Part shown: positions 16,870 to 25,814 of the stretch, piece after piece
How positions within the stretch are numbered: the stretch's first letter is position 1
Layout: the number at the start of each line of letters is the position of its first letter
NCBI GenBank assembly: GCA_036641735.1
Contig: JAVWEG010000004.1
Coordinates: forward strand, 1 to 60,306
Direction of reading: 5' to 3'
Length of the DNA: 60,306 nucleotides
From: JAGPHI01 sp036641735
Lineage (GTDB): Bacteria; Bacillota; Clostridia; Oscillospirales; Ruminococcaceae
Program-made: the position numbers and the translations under genes
The notes under the pieces: model-generated
What the model was told of the DNA's origin: nothing
The model's database searches: none
The model's input: only the letters and a program-made list of their open reading frames with translations

Positions 16870-18237
16870 CTATCTCATAAATAAGCGAAGCAAGCGCTCT
16901 TTTAGATTAGTATATGGCTGATATCGTATTGGCATATCTATAAAGTTAGCTTTGCGTACTATAGATTTATAATGTGAAAATGCGCCAAAGCTTAATGCAC
17001 CGTGATAGCTGCCCATACCGCTTTCGCCCACACCGCCAAATCCCATATGCGTAGTGGCAAGATGAATAATAGTATCATTTACGCAGCCGCCGCCAAAGCT
17101 TACATTACGCAAAATATTATTTTCGCATACTTTACTTGTGGTAAAAAGATAAAGCGCCAATGGCTTAGGCTTGGATTTCACAATATTTATAGCTTCCTCT
17201 ATATTATTAAATGAAATCACCGGCAATATTGGCCCAAAAATTTCCTCTTGCATCACAGGGCTATCTAGCGATACCTCATCTAATATAGTAGGTTCAATTT
17301 GCAGGCGGCTATTGCATTTGCCTCCGATTATTATTTTTCCGCTGTTCATTAAATTCATCAATCTTTTAAAATGATGTTCATTTACTATATGCCCATAATC
17401 TGCATACTCAAGTGGATTTTCACTAAAAAATGCTGTAACTTCCAGCTTCATATATTCTATAAGTTTATCTTTTACACTTTCGTGTACTAAAAGATAATCA
17501 GGTGCTACGCAGGTTTGCCCACAGTTTAAAAATTTGCCAAAAACTATTCGTTTAGCAGCAAGCTTTATATTAGCAGTTTCGTCCACAATACACGGGCTTT
17601 TGCCGCCAAGCTCCAATAATACAGGGGTAAGATTTGCAGATGCTTTTTCCATTACAAGCTTGCCTACATTAACACTGCCTGTAAAAAATATTACATCAAA
17701 ACGTTCTTCCAAAAGCGCAGTATTTTCTGCTCTGCCGCCCTCTATCACGGATATGTATTTGCTGTCAAAAGCTTCGCTTAATATTTTTTTAATAATAGCG
17801 CTTGTAGCTTTGGCATATGCACTCGGCTTTACTATAGCGCAATTACCGGCGGCAATTGCACCTATTAAAGGGTCTAAAGTAAGCATAAACGGATAATTCC
17901 ACGGACTCATTATTAAAGCCACACCGTAAGGCTCTGCGCAAACAAAGCTTTTAGCGGCAAATTGAGCTAATGGCGTGATGGCTTTTTTAGGACACATTAA
18001 TTTAGCGAGATGTTTTTCGGCATAGCTTAATTCATCTAATACAAGTCCTATTTCGCACATATATCCTTCAAAACGCGATTTCCCCAAATCTTCATTAAGC
18101 GCTTGTAAAATGTCGGCTTCGTTTTCGATGATTGCGCGACGTAATTTAGCCAAAGCCTCTTGTCTGTAATCGCGTGCCAGTGTAACACCGGTATTAAAGT
18201 ATTGACGTGCATTTGCTACAGCTTCACCCATTATCAT
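16870..18237 (-). CDS. Aldehyde dehydrogenase (class 3 / fatty-aldehyde type)
   Basis: 455 residues. NAD(P) domain motifs: MSPWNYPFMLTLDPLIGAIAAGN, FTGSVNVGK, the catalytic glutamate in LLELGGKSPCIV and the catalytic cysteine in NCGQTCVAPDY. C-terminal EEIFGPILPV and GGCVNDTIIHLATTHMGFGGVGESGMG are also present. Length and the short C-terminus fit the class 3 AldH/YwdH group, which oxidises medium- and long-chain or aromatic aldehydes. I start at ATG 18237, 9 bases after GAGGAG. The longer frame to 18423 only reads through the structured leader. No linked gene defines the substrate. Confidence 0.9.
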   Translation of the reverse strand: MIMGEAVANARQYFNTGVTLARDYRQEALAKLRRAIIENEADILQALNEDLGKSRFEGYMCEIGLVLDELSYAEKHLAKLMCPKKAITPLAQFAAKSFVCAEPYGVALIMSPWNYPFMLTLDPLIGAIAAGNCAIVKPSAYAKATSAIIKKILSEAFDSKYISVIEGGRAENTALLEERFDVIFFTGSVNVGKLVMEKASANLTPVLLELGGKSPCIVDETANIKLAAKRIVFGKFLNCGQTCVAPDYLLVHESVKDKLIEYMKLEVTAFFSENPLEYADYGHIVNEHHFKRLMNLMNSGKIIIGGKCNSRLQIEPTILDEVSLDSPVMQEEIFGPILPVISFNNIEEAINIVKSKPKPLALYLFTTSKVCENNILRNVSFGGGCVNDTIIHLATTHMGFGGVGESGMGSYHGALSFGAFSHYKSIVRKANFIDMPIRYQPYTNLKERLLRLFMR

Positions 18238-18280
18238 AGCATATATCTCCTCAATAAATTTGTACTTTATATCAAATATT

Positions 18281-18390
18281 AAAAACAACCGCAGCTTTGC
18301 TGCGCCACAGCAAGCCCGAAAGGGATTGCTATGCTTCAATGTTCGCTCAGGTGTCAAAATCTGTGATTTTGGTAACACCGTGCGGTTATT
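18281..18390 (-). ncRNA. Structured leader RNA of the aldehyde dehydrogenase gene (possible attenuator/riboswitch)
   Basis: The minus-strand transcript starting just after TATAAT (18393-18388) folds strongly. A closing helix AACCGCA (18387-18381) / TGCGGTT (18293-18287) encloses two hairpins: 18379-18350 (GGTGT..AAAATC ACA GATTTT..ACACC) and 18330-18309 (AGCAA.CCC TTTC GGG.TTGCT). The end forms a 6-bp GC stem CGCAGC-AAA-GCTGCG (18304-18290) followed by GTTGTTTTT, an intrinsic terminator. The 3' strand of the closing helix overlaps this terminator stem, so the two are mutually exclusive. I match it to no known riboswitch class. It could also be a dispersed palindromic repeat. Confidence 0.5.
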
Positions 18391-18417
18391 ATAACATACC
18401 CCCAAACATAATTGCAA
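18388..18417 (-). promoter_or_regulatory. Promoter of the aldehyde dehydrogenase leader
   Basis: On the minus strand TTGCAA (18417-18412), 18 bases, perfect TATAAT (18393-18388). It abuts the oppositely directed -35 box at 18418. Confidence 0.6.
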
Positions 18418-18447
18418 TTGCATTTATATTGTGAAATGTGCTATACT
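18418..18447 (+). promoter_or_regulatory. Promoter of the zinc-ribbon/parE/parC operon
   Basis: TTGCAT (18418-18423), 18 bases, TATACT (18442-18447). The two divergent -35 boxes are directly adjacent within TTGCAATTGCAT. Confidence 0.6.
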
Positions 18448-18489
18448 AAAGCTTGATTTGCGAAACATTATATTTTTGAGGTGATTATT

Positions 18490-19362
18490 ATGGCAAAACA
18501 AAATGCCTATACTTCTCTTGCTATATCGCGTGCTAATTTTTTTACCAAAGGCTCACCTGTGCAATATGTGCAAACCGAGCTTATACGCGAAGAAGCAAGT
18601 GGCAATACACTTGTAACATTATCTTTTATCAATTTATATCAGCGCCTGCTAACGCAGTGCGCAATACATTTTACTTGCAAAAACACTTTGGGAGCGCTTT
18701 TGGCAGAGGACGATTTTGTTTACGATGGTATTTCTGTGCCGGAGGGCGAAATATTTGGTAGCGATGACGCGGTTTTCATATCAAATGAGGAGATAGGAGC
18801 TGTAGAGGTAAGCTTAGTATCAATTACATTTGAGAATAATCGCGCTCACGATATGACTAATTATGAAAAGATTAAGCTACCTGCGCTTCGTTTGCTTCGT
18901 GAAGAAGCAAAAGCAGTATTGTATGATACTTTGCGCAGTGATGTTTTGCATTATAGACCTAATCAAATAGAAGAAGGCTGGCAATGCACTTGCGGAGCTT
19001 TTAATTATAATGCAGGACACGGATTTGCAGTATGTAATGAATGTGGTATGGATAAAACGATGTTATTTGGTGCAATGCGAGAGCTTGAGTCTCAAAGCGC
19101 TGCACCGATAGGCGGCACAAAAATGTTTTCTCCTGTTACAAAGCAGCAAATTGCAACGGAAAAAAGCAGCGGTACGCGTATGTTTACTCCGCCTACTTCA
19201 CAACAAAACGTATCATCGCGCACACGTACACAAACAAAAGCTATATCAATTATGAGCGACGATACGGCAAGATTTATTACTAAATTTGTTCCGTTTATAG
19301 CAGCAGGCGCATCGCTTATATATATACTTGGAGCGCTTGCTATCAAGACAATATTATTTTAA
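18490..19362 (+). CDS. Unrecognised protein with zinc-ribbon motif and C-terminal TM anchor
   Basis: 290 residues. The first 150 residues form a soluble domain with no family I recognise. A zinc-ribbon-like set follows (CTCG at 166-169, CNECG at 182-186). A low-complexity Thr/Ser/Gln linker holds two repeats of TKMFSP/TRMFTP type, and a C-terminal hydrophobic segment (FVPFIAAGASLIYILGALAI) should anchor it. The start is ATG 18490 behind GAGGTG; GTG 18481 is part of that site. The gene leads an operon with parE and parC, 20 bases before parE. This suggests, but does not show, a chromosome-related task. Confidence 0.7.
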   Translation: MAKQNAYTSLAISRANFFTKGSPVQYVQTELIREEASGNTLVTLSFINLYQRLLTQCAIHFTCKNTLGALLAEDDFVYDGISVPEGEIFGSDDAVFISNEEIGAVEVSLVSITFENNRAHDMTNYEKIKLPALRLLREEAKAVLYDTLRSDVLHYRPNQIEEGWQCTCGAFNYNAGHGFAVCNECGMDKTMLFGAMRELESQSAAPIGGTKMFSPVTKQQIATEKSSGTRMFTPPTSQQNVSSRTRTQTKAISIMSDDTARFITKFVPFIAAGASLIYILGALAIKTILF

Positions 19363-19382
19363 CTTTAGGAGGCAAGCCCAAT

Positions 19383-21362
19383 ATGCCAAAAAAACAAGCC
19401 GCCTATACTAACGAGAGTATCACAAGTCTCAAAGGCGCCGACCGTGTGCGTAAGCGTCCGGCGGTAATATTTGGTTCAGACGGAGTAGACGGATGCGCAC
19501 ATTCTATTTTTGAGATTTTATCAAACTCTATAGATGAAGCGCGTGAAGGATACGGTAATGAAATAGTCATTAATAGGTATAAAGACGGTTCTGTACGCAT
19601 TGAAGATGCAGGGCGCGGTATGCCCGTGGATTATAATAATGCAGAAGAAAAGTACAACTGGGAGTTGCTGTTTTGCGAAATGTATGCCGGAGGTAAATAC
19701 ACGGCAGGGGAAGATAATTACGAGTATTCTCTTGGGCTTAATGGCTTAGGGCTTTGCGCCACACAATATGCTTCCGAGTGGATGGTAGCTGATATTTACA
19801 GAGACGGTTATCATTATCATCTTGATTTTAAAAACGGTGAAAACGTTGGAGGATTGCAAAAAGAGCCTACTACTCGTAAAAAAACAGGCTCAATCATCAA
19901 ATGGAAGCCCGATACAAAGGTGTTTACAGACATCAATGTGCCGAGCAATTATTTTGCCGATGTATTAAAACGTCAGGCTATAGTAAATGCAGGGGTACGT
20001 TTCGTTTTCAGTGACGAAGAGAGCGATACGAAAGAGCCTATCGTTTATTGCTACGAAAACGGTATACAAGATTATGCAGAAGAAATAGCCAATTTAGAGA
20101 GCATAACGCCTGTTATATTTTGCCAATCCACTGCCACAGGACGTGACAGAGAAGATATGCCGGATTATAAAGTAAAGATGAGTGCTGCGTTTTGTTTTTC
20201 AAACAAGGCACAGCTTCTTGAATATTATCATAACTCTAGCTGGCTTGAACACGGCGGCAGTCCGGATAGAGCTGTAAAAACAGCATTTGTTAATCAGATA
20301 GATGCGTATCTCAAAGCAAAAAATATGTATAAAAAGGGCGAAAGCAAAATAATGTTTGTGGATGTACAGGATTGCCTGATATTTGTATCAAGCTGTTTTT
20401 CCACACAAACAAGTTATGAAAATCAAACCAAAAAGGCTATAAGCAATAAATTTGTAGCACAGGCAATGACGGAATTTTTAAAGCATTATTTAGAAGTATA
20501 TTTCATTGAAAAGCCCGATGAAGCGCAAAAGATAGCACAGCAGGTGCTTGTAAATAAGCAAAGCCGTGAACACGCCGAAAAAACGCGTCAAAGCCTAAAG
20601 AAAACCATTTTTTCGCAAATGGATATGGCAAATCGTGTGCAAAAGTTTGTGGATTGCCGCACTAAAGATTTAACTCGCCGCGAAATATATATCGTGGAGG
20701 GTGATTCGGCGCTAGGCGCGTGTAAGCAAAGCCGAGATTCCGAATTTCAAGCTATTATGCCTATAAGAGGCAAAATATTAAATTGCCTAAAAGCAGATTA
20801 TGACCGTATTTTCAAAAGTGAAATCATTACCGATTTACTGAAAGTGCTTGGCTGCGGAGTAGAGCTTGGCGGTAAAGCGAAAAAAGAGCTTGCAAGCTTC
20901 AATCTTGAAAATCTTCGCTGGCACAAGGTGATATTGTGTACGGATGCTGATGTTGACGGATACCAAATACGCACGCTTTTACTTACAATGCTATATAGAT
21001 TAGTGCCTACGCTAATTGAAGAGGGATTTGTGTATATTGCAGAGTCTCCTTTATATGAGATTACTTGTAAAAATAAAACTTATTTTGCATATACAGAAGT
21101 GGAAAAAGCAGATATTTTTTCACGTATAGGCGACAATAAATACAATATACAACGCTCCAAAGGACTTGGCGAAAATGATCCCGAAATGATGTGGCTTACC
21201 ACTATGAATCCACAATCGCGCCGCTTAATTAAAGTGATGCCAAGTGATGTACAGCATACAAGCGATGTTTTTGATTTACTGCTCGGAGATAATCTGGCAG
21301 GACGTAAAGAACATATTGCACTGCACGGATATGAATATCTTGATGATTTAGATATATCGTAA
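19383..21362 (+). CDS. parE: Type IIA topoisomerase subunit B (ParE-like)
   Basis: 659 residues. A GHKL ATPase domain has EILSNSIDEA (Mg/ATP asparagine), IEDAGRGMPVD and LGLNGLGLCATQYAS, the last a variant of the usual GLHGVGxSVVNALS. The transducer and Toprim domains follow: YIVEGDSALGACKQSRD, MPIRGKILN and the acidic CTDADVDGYQIRTLL. With the next gene it forms a heterotetramer that passes DNA duplexes using ATP. Divergence from typical GyrB makes topoisomerase IV-like decatenation the better guess. AGGAGG precedes the ATG. Not the replication-linked gyrB, as no dnaA/recF neighbours exist. Confidence 0.85.
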   Translation: MPKKQAAYTNESITSLKGADRVRKRPAVIFGSDGVDGCAHSIFEILSNSIDEAREGYGNEIVINRYKDGSVRIEDAGRGMPVDYNNAEEKYNWELLFCEMYAGGKYTAGEDNYEYSLGLNGLGLCATQYASEWMVADIYRDGYHYHLDFKNGENVGGLQKEPTTRKKTGSIIKWKPDTKVFTDINVPSNYFADVLKRQAIVNAGVRFVFSDEESDTKEPIVYCYENGIQDYAEEIANLESITPVIFCQSTATGRDREDMPDYKVKMSAAFCFSNKAQLLEYYHNSSWLEHGGSPDRAVKTAFVNQIDAYLKAKNMYKKGESKIMFVDVQDCLIFVSSCFSTQTSYENQTKKAISNKFVAQAMTEFLKHYLEVYFIEKPDEAQKIAQQVLVNKQSREHAEKTRQSLKKTIFSQMDMANRVQKFVDCRTKDLTRREIYIVEGDSALGACKQSRDSEFQAIMPIRGKILNCLKADYDRIFKSEIITDLLKVLGCGVELGGKAKKELASFNLENLRWHKVILCTDADVDGYQIRTLLLTMLYRLVPTLIEEGFVYIAESPLYEITCKNKTYFAYTEVEKADIFSRIGDNKYNIQRSKGLGENDPEMMWLTTMNPQSRRLIKVMPSDVQHTSDVFDLLLGDNLAGRKEHIALHGYEYLDDLDIS

Positions 21363-21416
21363 GCAATGAATTATCGTAAAAATTTGTACAATATACGCAA
21401 ATAGGGAGTATTATAA

Positions 21417-23663
21417 ATGGCAAAAAAGCATACCAGCAAAGAAATAAAGCGTCCTGAGCTTGGTGATAATGTAGAAATATCCGATGCAGGATTAGTACTG
21501 GAAACAAATATCACCGATACTCTCGAAAAAAATTATATGCCTTATGCAATGAGCGTAATAGTTTCGCGTGCGCTTCCTGAGATAGACGGGTTCAAGCCTG
21601 CTCACCGCAAAGTATTGTACACTATGTACAATATGGGGCTGATAAAAGGCGCTCGTACTAAATCTGCTAATATAGTGGGCAACACTATGCACCTAAACCC
21701 ACACGGTGATGCGGCTATATATGAAACAATGGTGCGTCTTGCGCGCAGTAACGAAACTTTGCTTTTGCCCTATGTATCGGGCAAGGGCAACTTTGGCAAA
21801 GCATACAGCAGGGATATGTCGTATGCGGCAAGCCGCTACACCGAGGCAAAGCTCGAAGATGTATGTGCAGAGCTGTTTAATGATATAGATAAAGATACGG
21901 TTGATTTTGCAGACAATTACGATGCTTCTTGTAAAGAGCCTACCTTGTTACCGGTAACGTTTCCGTCAATATTGGCAAATCCCACATTAGGTATAGCAGT
22001 AGGTATGGCAAGCAATATATGCTCTTTTAATATTACAGAGCTTTGCGAAACAACGATTGCTCTTTTGAAAAACGACAAACACGATTTAAGCTCCACTTTG
22101 CTCGCTCCCGATTTTGTTGGCGGCGGATATATTCTGTATAATGAAGCAGAGCTTCAAAATATTTACAATACAGGCAGAGGCTCTGTGCGTGTACGTGCGC
22201 GTTATGCTTATGATGCAAAAAACAATATGATAGAGATAACGCAGATACCATCTACTACTACCATTGAAGCGATAATGGACAAGATATCCGAGCTTGTAAA
22301 AGTGGGCAGGATAAAAGAAATAAATGATATGCGTGACGAAACAGATTTAAACGGTCTGAAGCTTACTATCGACCTTAAGCGTGGGCAAGATCCCGATAAG
22401 GTAATGCAAAAGCTTTTGCGAATGACACCGCTTGAAGACAGCTTTTCGTGTAATTTTAATATACTTATCGGCGGTATGCCGCGCGTAATGGGTGTAAAAG
22501 AAATACTTACCGAATGGAGTGCGTTTCGCACAGATTGCGTGCGCCGCCGCACATATTTTGAGCTTGACGGCAAAGAAAAGCGCCTGCATTTATTAAAAGG
22601 GCTTGAATGTATTTTATTAGATATAGATAAAGTAGTTAAGCTTGTGCGCGAGACCGCCGAAGAAACAGAAGTGGTGCCAAACTTAATGATAGGCTTTGGC
22701 ATCGACAAGATACAGGCGGAATACGTAGCCGAAATAAAACTACGCCATCTTAACAGGGAATATATTTTAAAGCGAACAGAGGAAATTGCAGATTTAGAAG
22801 CGGATATTGAAAAGCTACGCGATATAGTAAACAGCGAAACCAAAATACGCAAAATAATTATAGATGAGCTTACGGCTGTTATCAAAAAATACGGACAGCC
22901 GAGACATAGTGAAATATTGTACGAAACACAGCTTGCCGAGGCAGAAGTAGAAGATGAGCAAATGCCTGATTATGTCGTAACTGTATTTTATACTCGCGAA
23001 GGCTATTTTAAAAAAATCACACCACAGTCTCTACGTATGAGCGGAGAACAAAAGCTCAAAGAAGGAGATAAAATCATTGTGGAAACAGAAACGCAAAATA
23101 ATGCGGAGCTGTTATTCTTTACCAATAAATGCCAAGTGTACAAATGCCGTGTAGGGGATTTTGACGACGGTAAGGCGAGTGTAATGGGCGATTTTATAGC
23201 GGCGCGTCTTGGTATGGAGGACGGCGAAGAGCCTATTTATATGGCTATTACGCAGGATTATAAGGGCAGTATGCTGTTTGTGTTTGCAAATGGTAAATGC
23301 GCTAAGGTGTCGATGGAAAGCTATGCCACTAAGCAAAATCGTAAAAAGCTTGTAAATGCTATCAGCGATAAAGAAACGACAGTGTATGCCGAATATTTAC
23401 ACGATGAAATAGAGATAGCTATACAGACAAGCGCAGACCGGCTTTTACTTGTAAATACCGCGCAGATACCTGTAAAGCAAACTAAAAACACAGCAGGTGT
23501 AAATGTGATAACACTAAAGAAAAACCATACAATTATTAGCGTGCGCCATATAGAAGATATGGAGCTTGCCAATCCGCATCGCTATCGTGTGCGCACCTTG
23601 CCGGCGGCAGGCGCATTACTGCGTGCAGAAGATACAGCGGAGCAAATACAGCTTACGCTATAA
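21417..23663 (+). CDS. parC: Type IIA topoisomerase subunit A (ParC-like)
   Basis: 748 residues. The breakage-reunion domain begins with NYMPYAMSVIVSRALPEIDG and FKPAHRKVLYTMYNMG. The active tyrosine lies in AASRYTEAKL (about residue 140), preceded by GKGNFG. The quinolone-determining segment reads NPHGDAAIYETM, with alanine where GyrA usually has Ser83. A C-terminal beta-propeller-like domain spans about residues 510-740. It lies 54 bases after parE in the same operon. It nicks and rejoins both DNA strands with the ParE-like partner. Confidence 0.87.
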   Translation: MAKKHTSKEIKRPELGDNVEISDAGLVLETNITDTLEKNYMPYAMSVIVSRALPEIDGFKPAHRKVLYTMYNMGLIKGARTKSANIVGNTMHLNPHGDAAIYETMVRLARSNETLLLPYVSGKGNFGKAYSRDMSYAASRYTEAKLEDVCAELFNDIDKDTVDFADNYDASCKEPTLLPVTFPSILANPTLGIAVGMASNICSFNITELCETTIALLKNDKHDLSSTLLAPDFVGGGYILYNEAELQNIYNTGRGSVRVRARYAYDAKNNMIEITQIPSTTTIEAIMDKISELVKVGRIKEINDMRDETDLNGLKLTIDLKRGQDPDKVMQKLLRMTPLEDSFSCNFNILIGGMPRVMGVKEILTEWSAFRTDCVRRRTYFELDGKEKRLHLLKGLECILLDIDKVVKLVRETAEETEVVPNLMIGFGIDKIQAEYVAEIKLRHLNREYILKRTEEIADLEADIEKLRDIVNSETKIRKIIIDELTAVIKKYGQPRHSEILYETQLAEAEVEDEQMPDYVVTVFYTREGYFKKITPQSLRMSGEQKLKEGDKIIVETETQNNAELLFFTNKCQVYKCRVGDFDDGKASVMGDFIAARLGMEDGEEPIYMAITQDYKGSMLFVFANGKCAKVSMESYATKQNRKKLVNAISDKETTVYAEYLHDEIEIAIQTSADRLLLVNTAQIPVKQTKNTAGVNVITLKKNHTIISVRHIEDMELANPHRYRVRTLPAAGALLRAEDTAEQIQLTL

Positions 23664-23676
23664 GGGAGGCATTGTA

Positions 23677-23916
23677 ATGCTTGACGTGCCGGGAATAGCA
23701 TATTTTAAAGGTAAAAACACTTGGTGTGCAGACCATAATGGTGTTCGTTGCCGAATAGCGCCGAACGGCGATGAGCTTGTAGTGTATATTTGGCAAGACC
23801 CGTGGTGCTTTGAAAAAACCGAAAAAGAAAAAATTACAGATAAGCATTTTGCTTTTACTCAAGACGGATTACAAGAAGCAATAATATATGCAAATGAACA
23901 GCTTTTTATTGAATAA
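23677..23916 (+). CDS. Small hypothetical protein (79 aa)
   Basis: Starts at ATG 23677 behind a strong GGGAGG, 13 bases after parC, so it is probably the last cistron of that operon. The protein reads MLDVPGIAYFKGKNTWCADH and ends ANEQLFIE. It is soluble, has four cysteines and a Trp-rich centre (IWQDPWCFEK), and appears to be one small alpha/beta domain. I recognise no family. Its good ribosome site and clean stop before a terminator support it as real. Confidence 0.7.
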   Translation: MLDVPGIAYFKGKNTWCADHNGVRCRIAPNGDELVVYIWQDPWCFEKTEKEKITDKHFAFTQDGLQEAIIYANEQLFIE

Positions 23917-23919
23917 AAA

Positions 23920-23952
23920 AATACAGGCACAGCAATTTGTTGTGCCTGTATT
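23920..23952. terminator. Bidirectional terminator
   Basis: AATACAGGCACA (23920-23931) pairs with TGTGCCTGTATT (23941-23952), preceded by A7 and followed by a T-rich tail. It separates the parE/parC operon from the convergent DUF2871 gene. Confidence 0.8.
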
Positions 23953-23965
23953 ATATTTTATGTAA

Positions 23966-24388
23966 TTATTTACTGCTTTTTGCCAGCTTTTCTTTCACAG
24001 TAAGGAAAAAGAATATTATGCCTACTCCTGTGAATATATGTCCGATACCAGAAATGCCCGATATAGCAGCATTAAGTCCTGAAGACAGGGGAGTGCCAAG
24101 TACTACTAATACTCCGCGGATAAAAAGCATTATTGCGGTAAACGGTACACCGATATTATAGCTGATATTAAATATACGCAGCTTTTTGCTATCATAAAGA
24201 TTAAGCTTGTCCACTACAAGCATTGCTACAAGAGTAAAAACCATACCAAGTAAAAACAGATGCGTATGTACTACGCTAAGCGGAGTTTTGCCGATAAAAC
24301 CTGTGAATTTAGTAAATTCTCTGTAAAAAACTCCGCCTACCATTGCGGCTATTGCATATAAAAAGCTTGTATTTACCATTTTTTTCAT
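23966..24388 (-). CDS. DUF2871 family membrane protein
   Basis: 140 residues with four TM segments. The opening MVNTSFLYAIAAMVGGVFYREFTKFTGF and the HTHLFLLGM segment are characteristic of DUF2871. Histidines and conserved polar residues in the helices suggest a haem- or quinone-like or sensory fold, but no function is known. The ATG overlaps the stop of the upstream membrane gene by four bases, so both are made together, probably under the TetR gene 115 bases upstream. Confidence 0.85.
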   Translation of the reverse strand: MKKMVNTSFLYAIAAMVGGVFYREFTKFTGFIGKTPLSVVHTHLFLLGMVFTLVAMLVVDKLNLYDSKKLRIFNISYNIGVPFTAIMLFIRGVLVVLGTPLSSGLNAAISGISGIGHIFTGVGIIFFFLTVKEKLAKSSK

Positions 24389-25053
24389 TTTTTATTTCCT
24401 TCTTTCAGCGAATTGAAGCCCATAAGCACTATCCAAACATAGGCAAGTGTTTTTGGCATCATTAAAGCACCTACAGGTGGGAATATTTGTGCAAACAATA
24501 CTACAGGTGCATAAAATGCAAAGCTTAAAGCAATGGCAAGCCACATATTTTTAAACGATTTATCGCTATTTAGCTTTGCCTGCTTATAGAACAATACTAT
24601 TATAATTATGCCCATTATTGCAAATGGAATATTGCGCAAAATACCAAAGCTTAATGGCGCATCAGGGCTTGTCCAAGCGTTTTGCGGCAGCAAACAAAAT
24701 ATTATACGCAATGCGGCTAACCCTAAAATGGTGTAAGTTAGTGAATTTTGTCCTTTGATATGGTAACGCTCGCGCCAAACGAAGTACAGTATTATGTAAA
24801 ATATTGTCATTGTTATAGATGTTACGAGCTGACCTATCCCAAGAGCGGCAACGTTTTTCACAAATCCATTTTCTGTCCATAGCGACATCACGCGCGGTAC
24901 AAGGTGAAATGCGTCACCGCAGCCCAGAATAACCGCCATTGCGCCAAATAATGTATGTTCCTTATCACCTTTTGCTTTGCATATTATTATAATGCCTATT
25001 GTCACTACACTAATTAAGTATAGTACGTCGAAAATTGTCTCAAATAAAGCCAT
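24385..25053 (-). CDS. Seven-TM membrane protein of unknown function
   Basis: 222 residues with about seven hydrophobic segments (for example YLISVVTIGIIIIC, FGAMAVILGCGDAFHLVPRVM, SITMTIFYIILYFVW, IPFAIMGIIIIVLFY and the last FAQIFPPVGALMMPKTLAYVWIVLMGF). His and Arg in DAFHLVPRVMSLW are conserved-looking. I do not recognise a named family. AGGAGG lies upstream of the ATG. It is translationally coupled to the DUF2871 gene, and the set tetR - 7TM - DUF2871 reads as a small regulated membrane module, perhaps answering a membrane-active compound. Confidence 0.75.
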   Translation of the reverse strand: MALFETIFDVLYLISVVTIGIIIICKAKGDKEHTLFGAMAVILGCGDAFHLVPRVMSLWTENGFVKNVAALGIGQLVTSITMTIFYIILYFVWRERYHIKGQNSLTYTILGLAALRIIFCLLPQNAWTSPDAPLSFGILRNIPFAIMGIIIIVLFYKQAKLNSDKSFKNMWLAIALSFAFYAPVVLFAQIFPPVGALMMPKTLAYVWIVLMGFNSLKEGNKK

Positions 25054-25167
25054 AAAATCCTCCTAAATTTTTTATTACAACAATTTTACTTTTGATTGTC
25101 CTGCTCAAAGCCTCGTCTTTGCTGTACGCAGCTTGACAAAAATTTGTGCACAAGGACAATAATTAAG

Positions 25168-25740
25168 TTAAGTTGCTATATCATAAAGCAAAAGGCATAT
25201 TACCTTTTGCAATATTGCACAGTTATCGCGTTTTGCACGCAAAAGCAAAAGCATATTGTCAAATACAAAATCTATTAACATTTCTTTTGTAAAATCTTCG
25301 CAAAACACATTTTCGTTTACGCTTTTATCATTGTTTAAGATATCAAGCAAGCCTTGTTTCATATGTTTCATATAATTTTGCTCGATGTTTTTGCCTATTT
25401 GTTTATCATTAATTTTCATTAACGACATTTGCTGTAGTAGGGTAGAACTAAATCCCTCAAGTCCAATAGAAAATTTAACGTACATATTGTCGATAAACTT
25501 TACAAAGCTTACATCGCTTACATCTTGGCAAGAATACTCGTGAAAGGTTTTTGCCCAAAAACGTTCTGTAAGGGAAAATATTATCTGAGACTTAGAAGGA
25601 AAATAATTATAAATACATCCTACGGATATCTTGCATACATCTGCAAGGTGACGTATAGAAAGAGCTTCAAATCCGCTTGTTTGCACAATATCTTGAGCTG
25701 CATCTAATAGCGCGTCTTTACTGATTGCCTGTATATTCAT
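25168..25740 (-). CDS. TetR-family transcriptional regulator
   Basis: 190 residues. The helix-turn-helix is at residues 27-46 (LSIRHLADVCKISVGCIYNY), followed by FPSKSQIIFSLTERFW. The ligand domain is helical and has no relative I can name. Start ATG 25740 follows GAGGAG; the in-frame TTG at 25755 lies inside that site. Its promoter overlaps the 13-base palindrome TGAACTGCGTTCA (25758-25770), suggesting self-repression. It probably also controls the two membrane genes downstream on the same strand. Confidence 0.9.
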   Translation of the reverse strand: MNIQAISKDALLDAAQDIVQTSGFEALSIRHLADVCKISVGCIYNYFPSKSQIIFSLTERFWAKTFHEYSCQDVSDVSFVKFIDNMYVKFSIGLEGFSSTLLQQMSLMKINDKQIGKNIEQNYMKHMKQGLLDILNNDKSVNENVFCEDFTKEMLIDFVFDNMLLLLRAKRDNCAILQKVICLLLYDIAT

Positions 25741-25757
25741 TACATTTCTCCTCAAAG

Positions 25758-25770
25758 TGAACTGCGTTCA
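25758..25770. promoter_or_regulatory. Putative operator of the second TetR gene
   Basis: TGAAC-TGC-GTTCA is a perfect 5+5 inverted repeat sharing one base with the tetR -10 box and covering its start point. Position fits autoregulation. Confidence 0.5.
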
Positions 25771-25798
25771 TATTAACATACAATTTTTTGTTTGTCAA
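25770..25798 (-). promoter_or_regulatory. Promoter of the second tetR gene
   Basis: Consensus TTGACA (25798-25793), 17 bases, TAATAT (25775-25770) on the minus strand. Confidence 0.8.
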
Positions 25799-25814
25799 TA
25801 TTTTTTTAATTTAC

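Noticed and set aside
18281..18390. Structured leader considered as a tRNA, T-box or SRP RNA
   Set aside because: No cloverleaf, no T-box GGTGG sequence with specifier, no SRP tetraloop core.
18238..18423. N-terminal extension of the aldehyde dehydrogenase reading MQLQLCLGVCYNNRT...
   Set aside because: It translates through the promoter and structured leader, and a good GAGGAG site marks ATG 18237.
25095..25160. ATTGTCCT ... AGGACAAT inverted repeat between the 7TM gene and tetR
   Set aside because: Arms are 50 bases apart with no supporting structure or T-run; could be chance or an operator half-pair.
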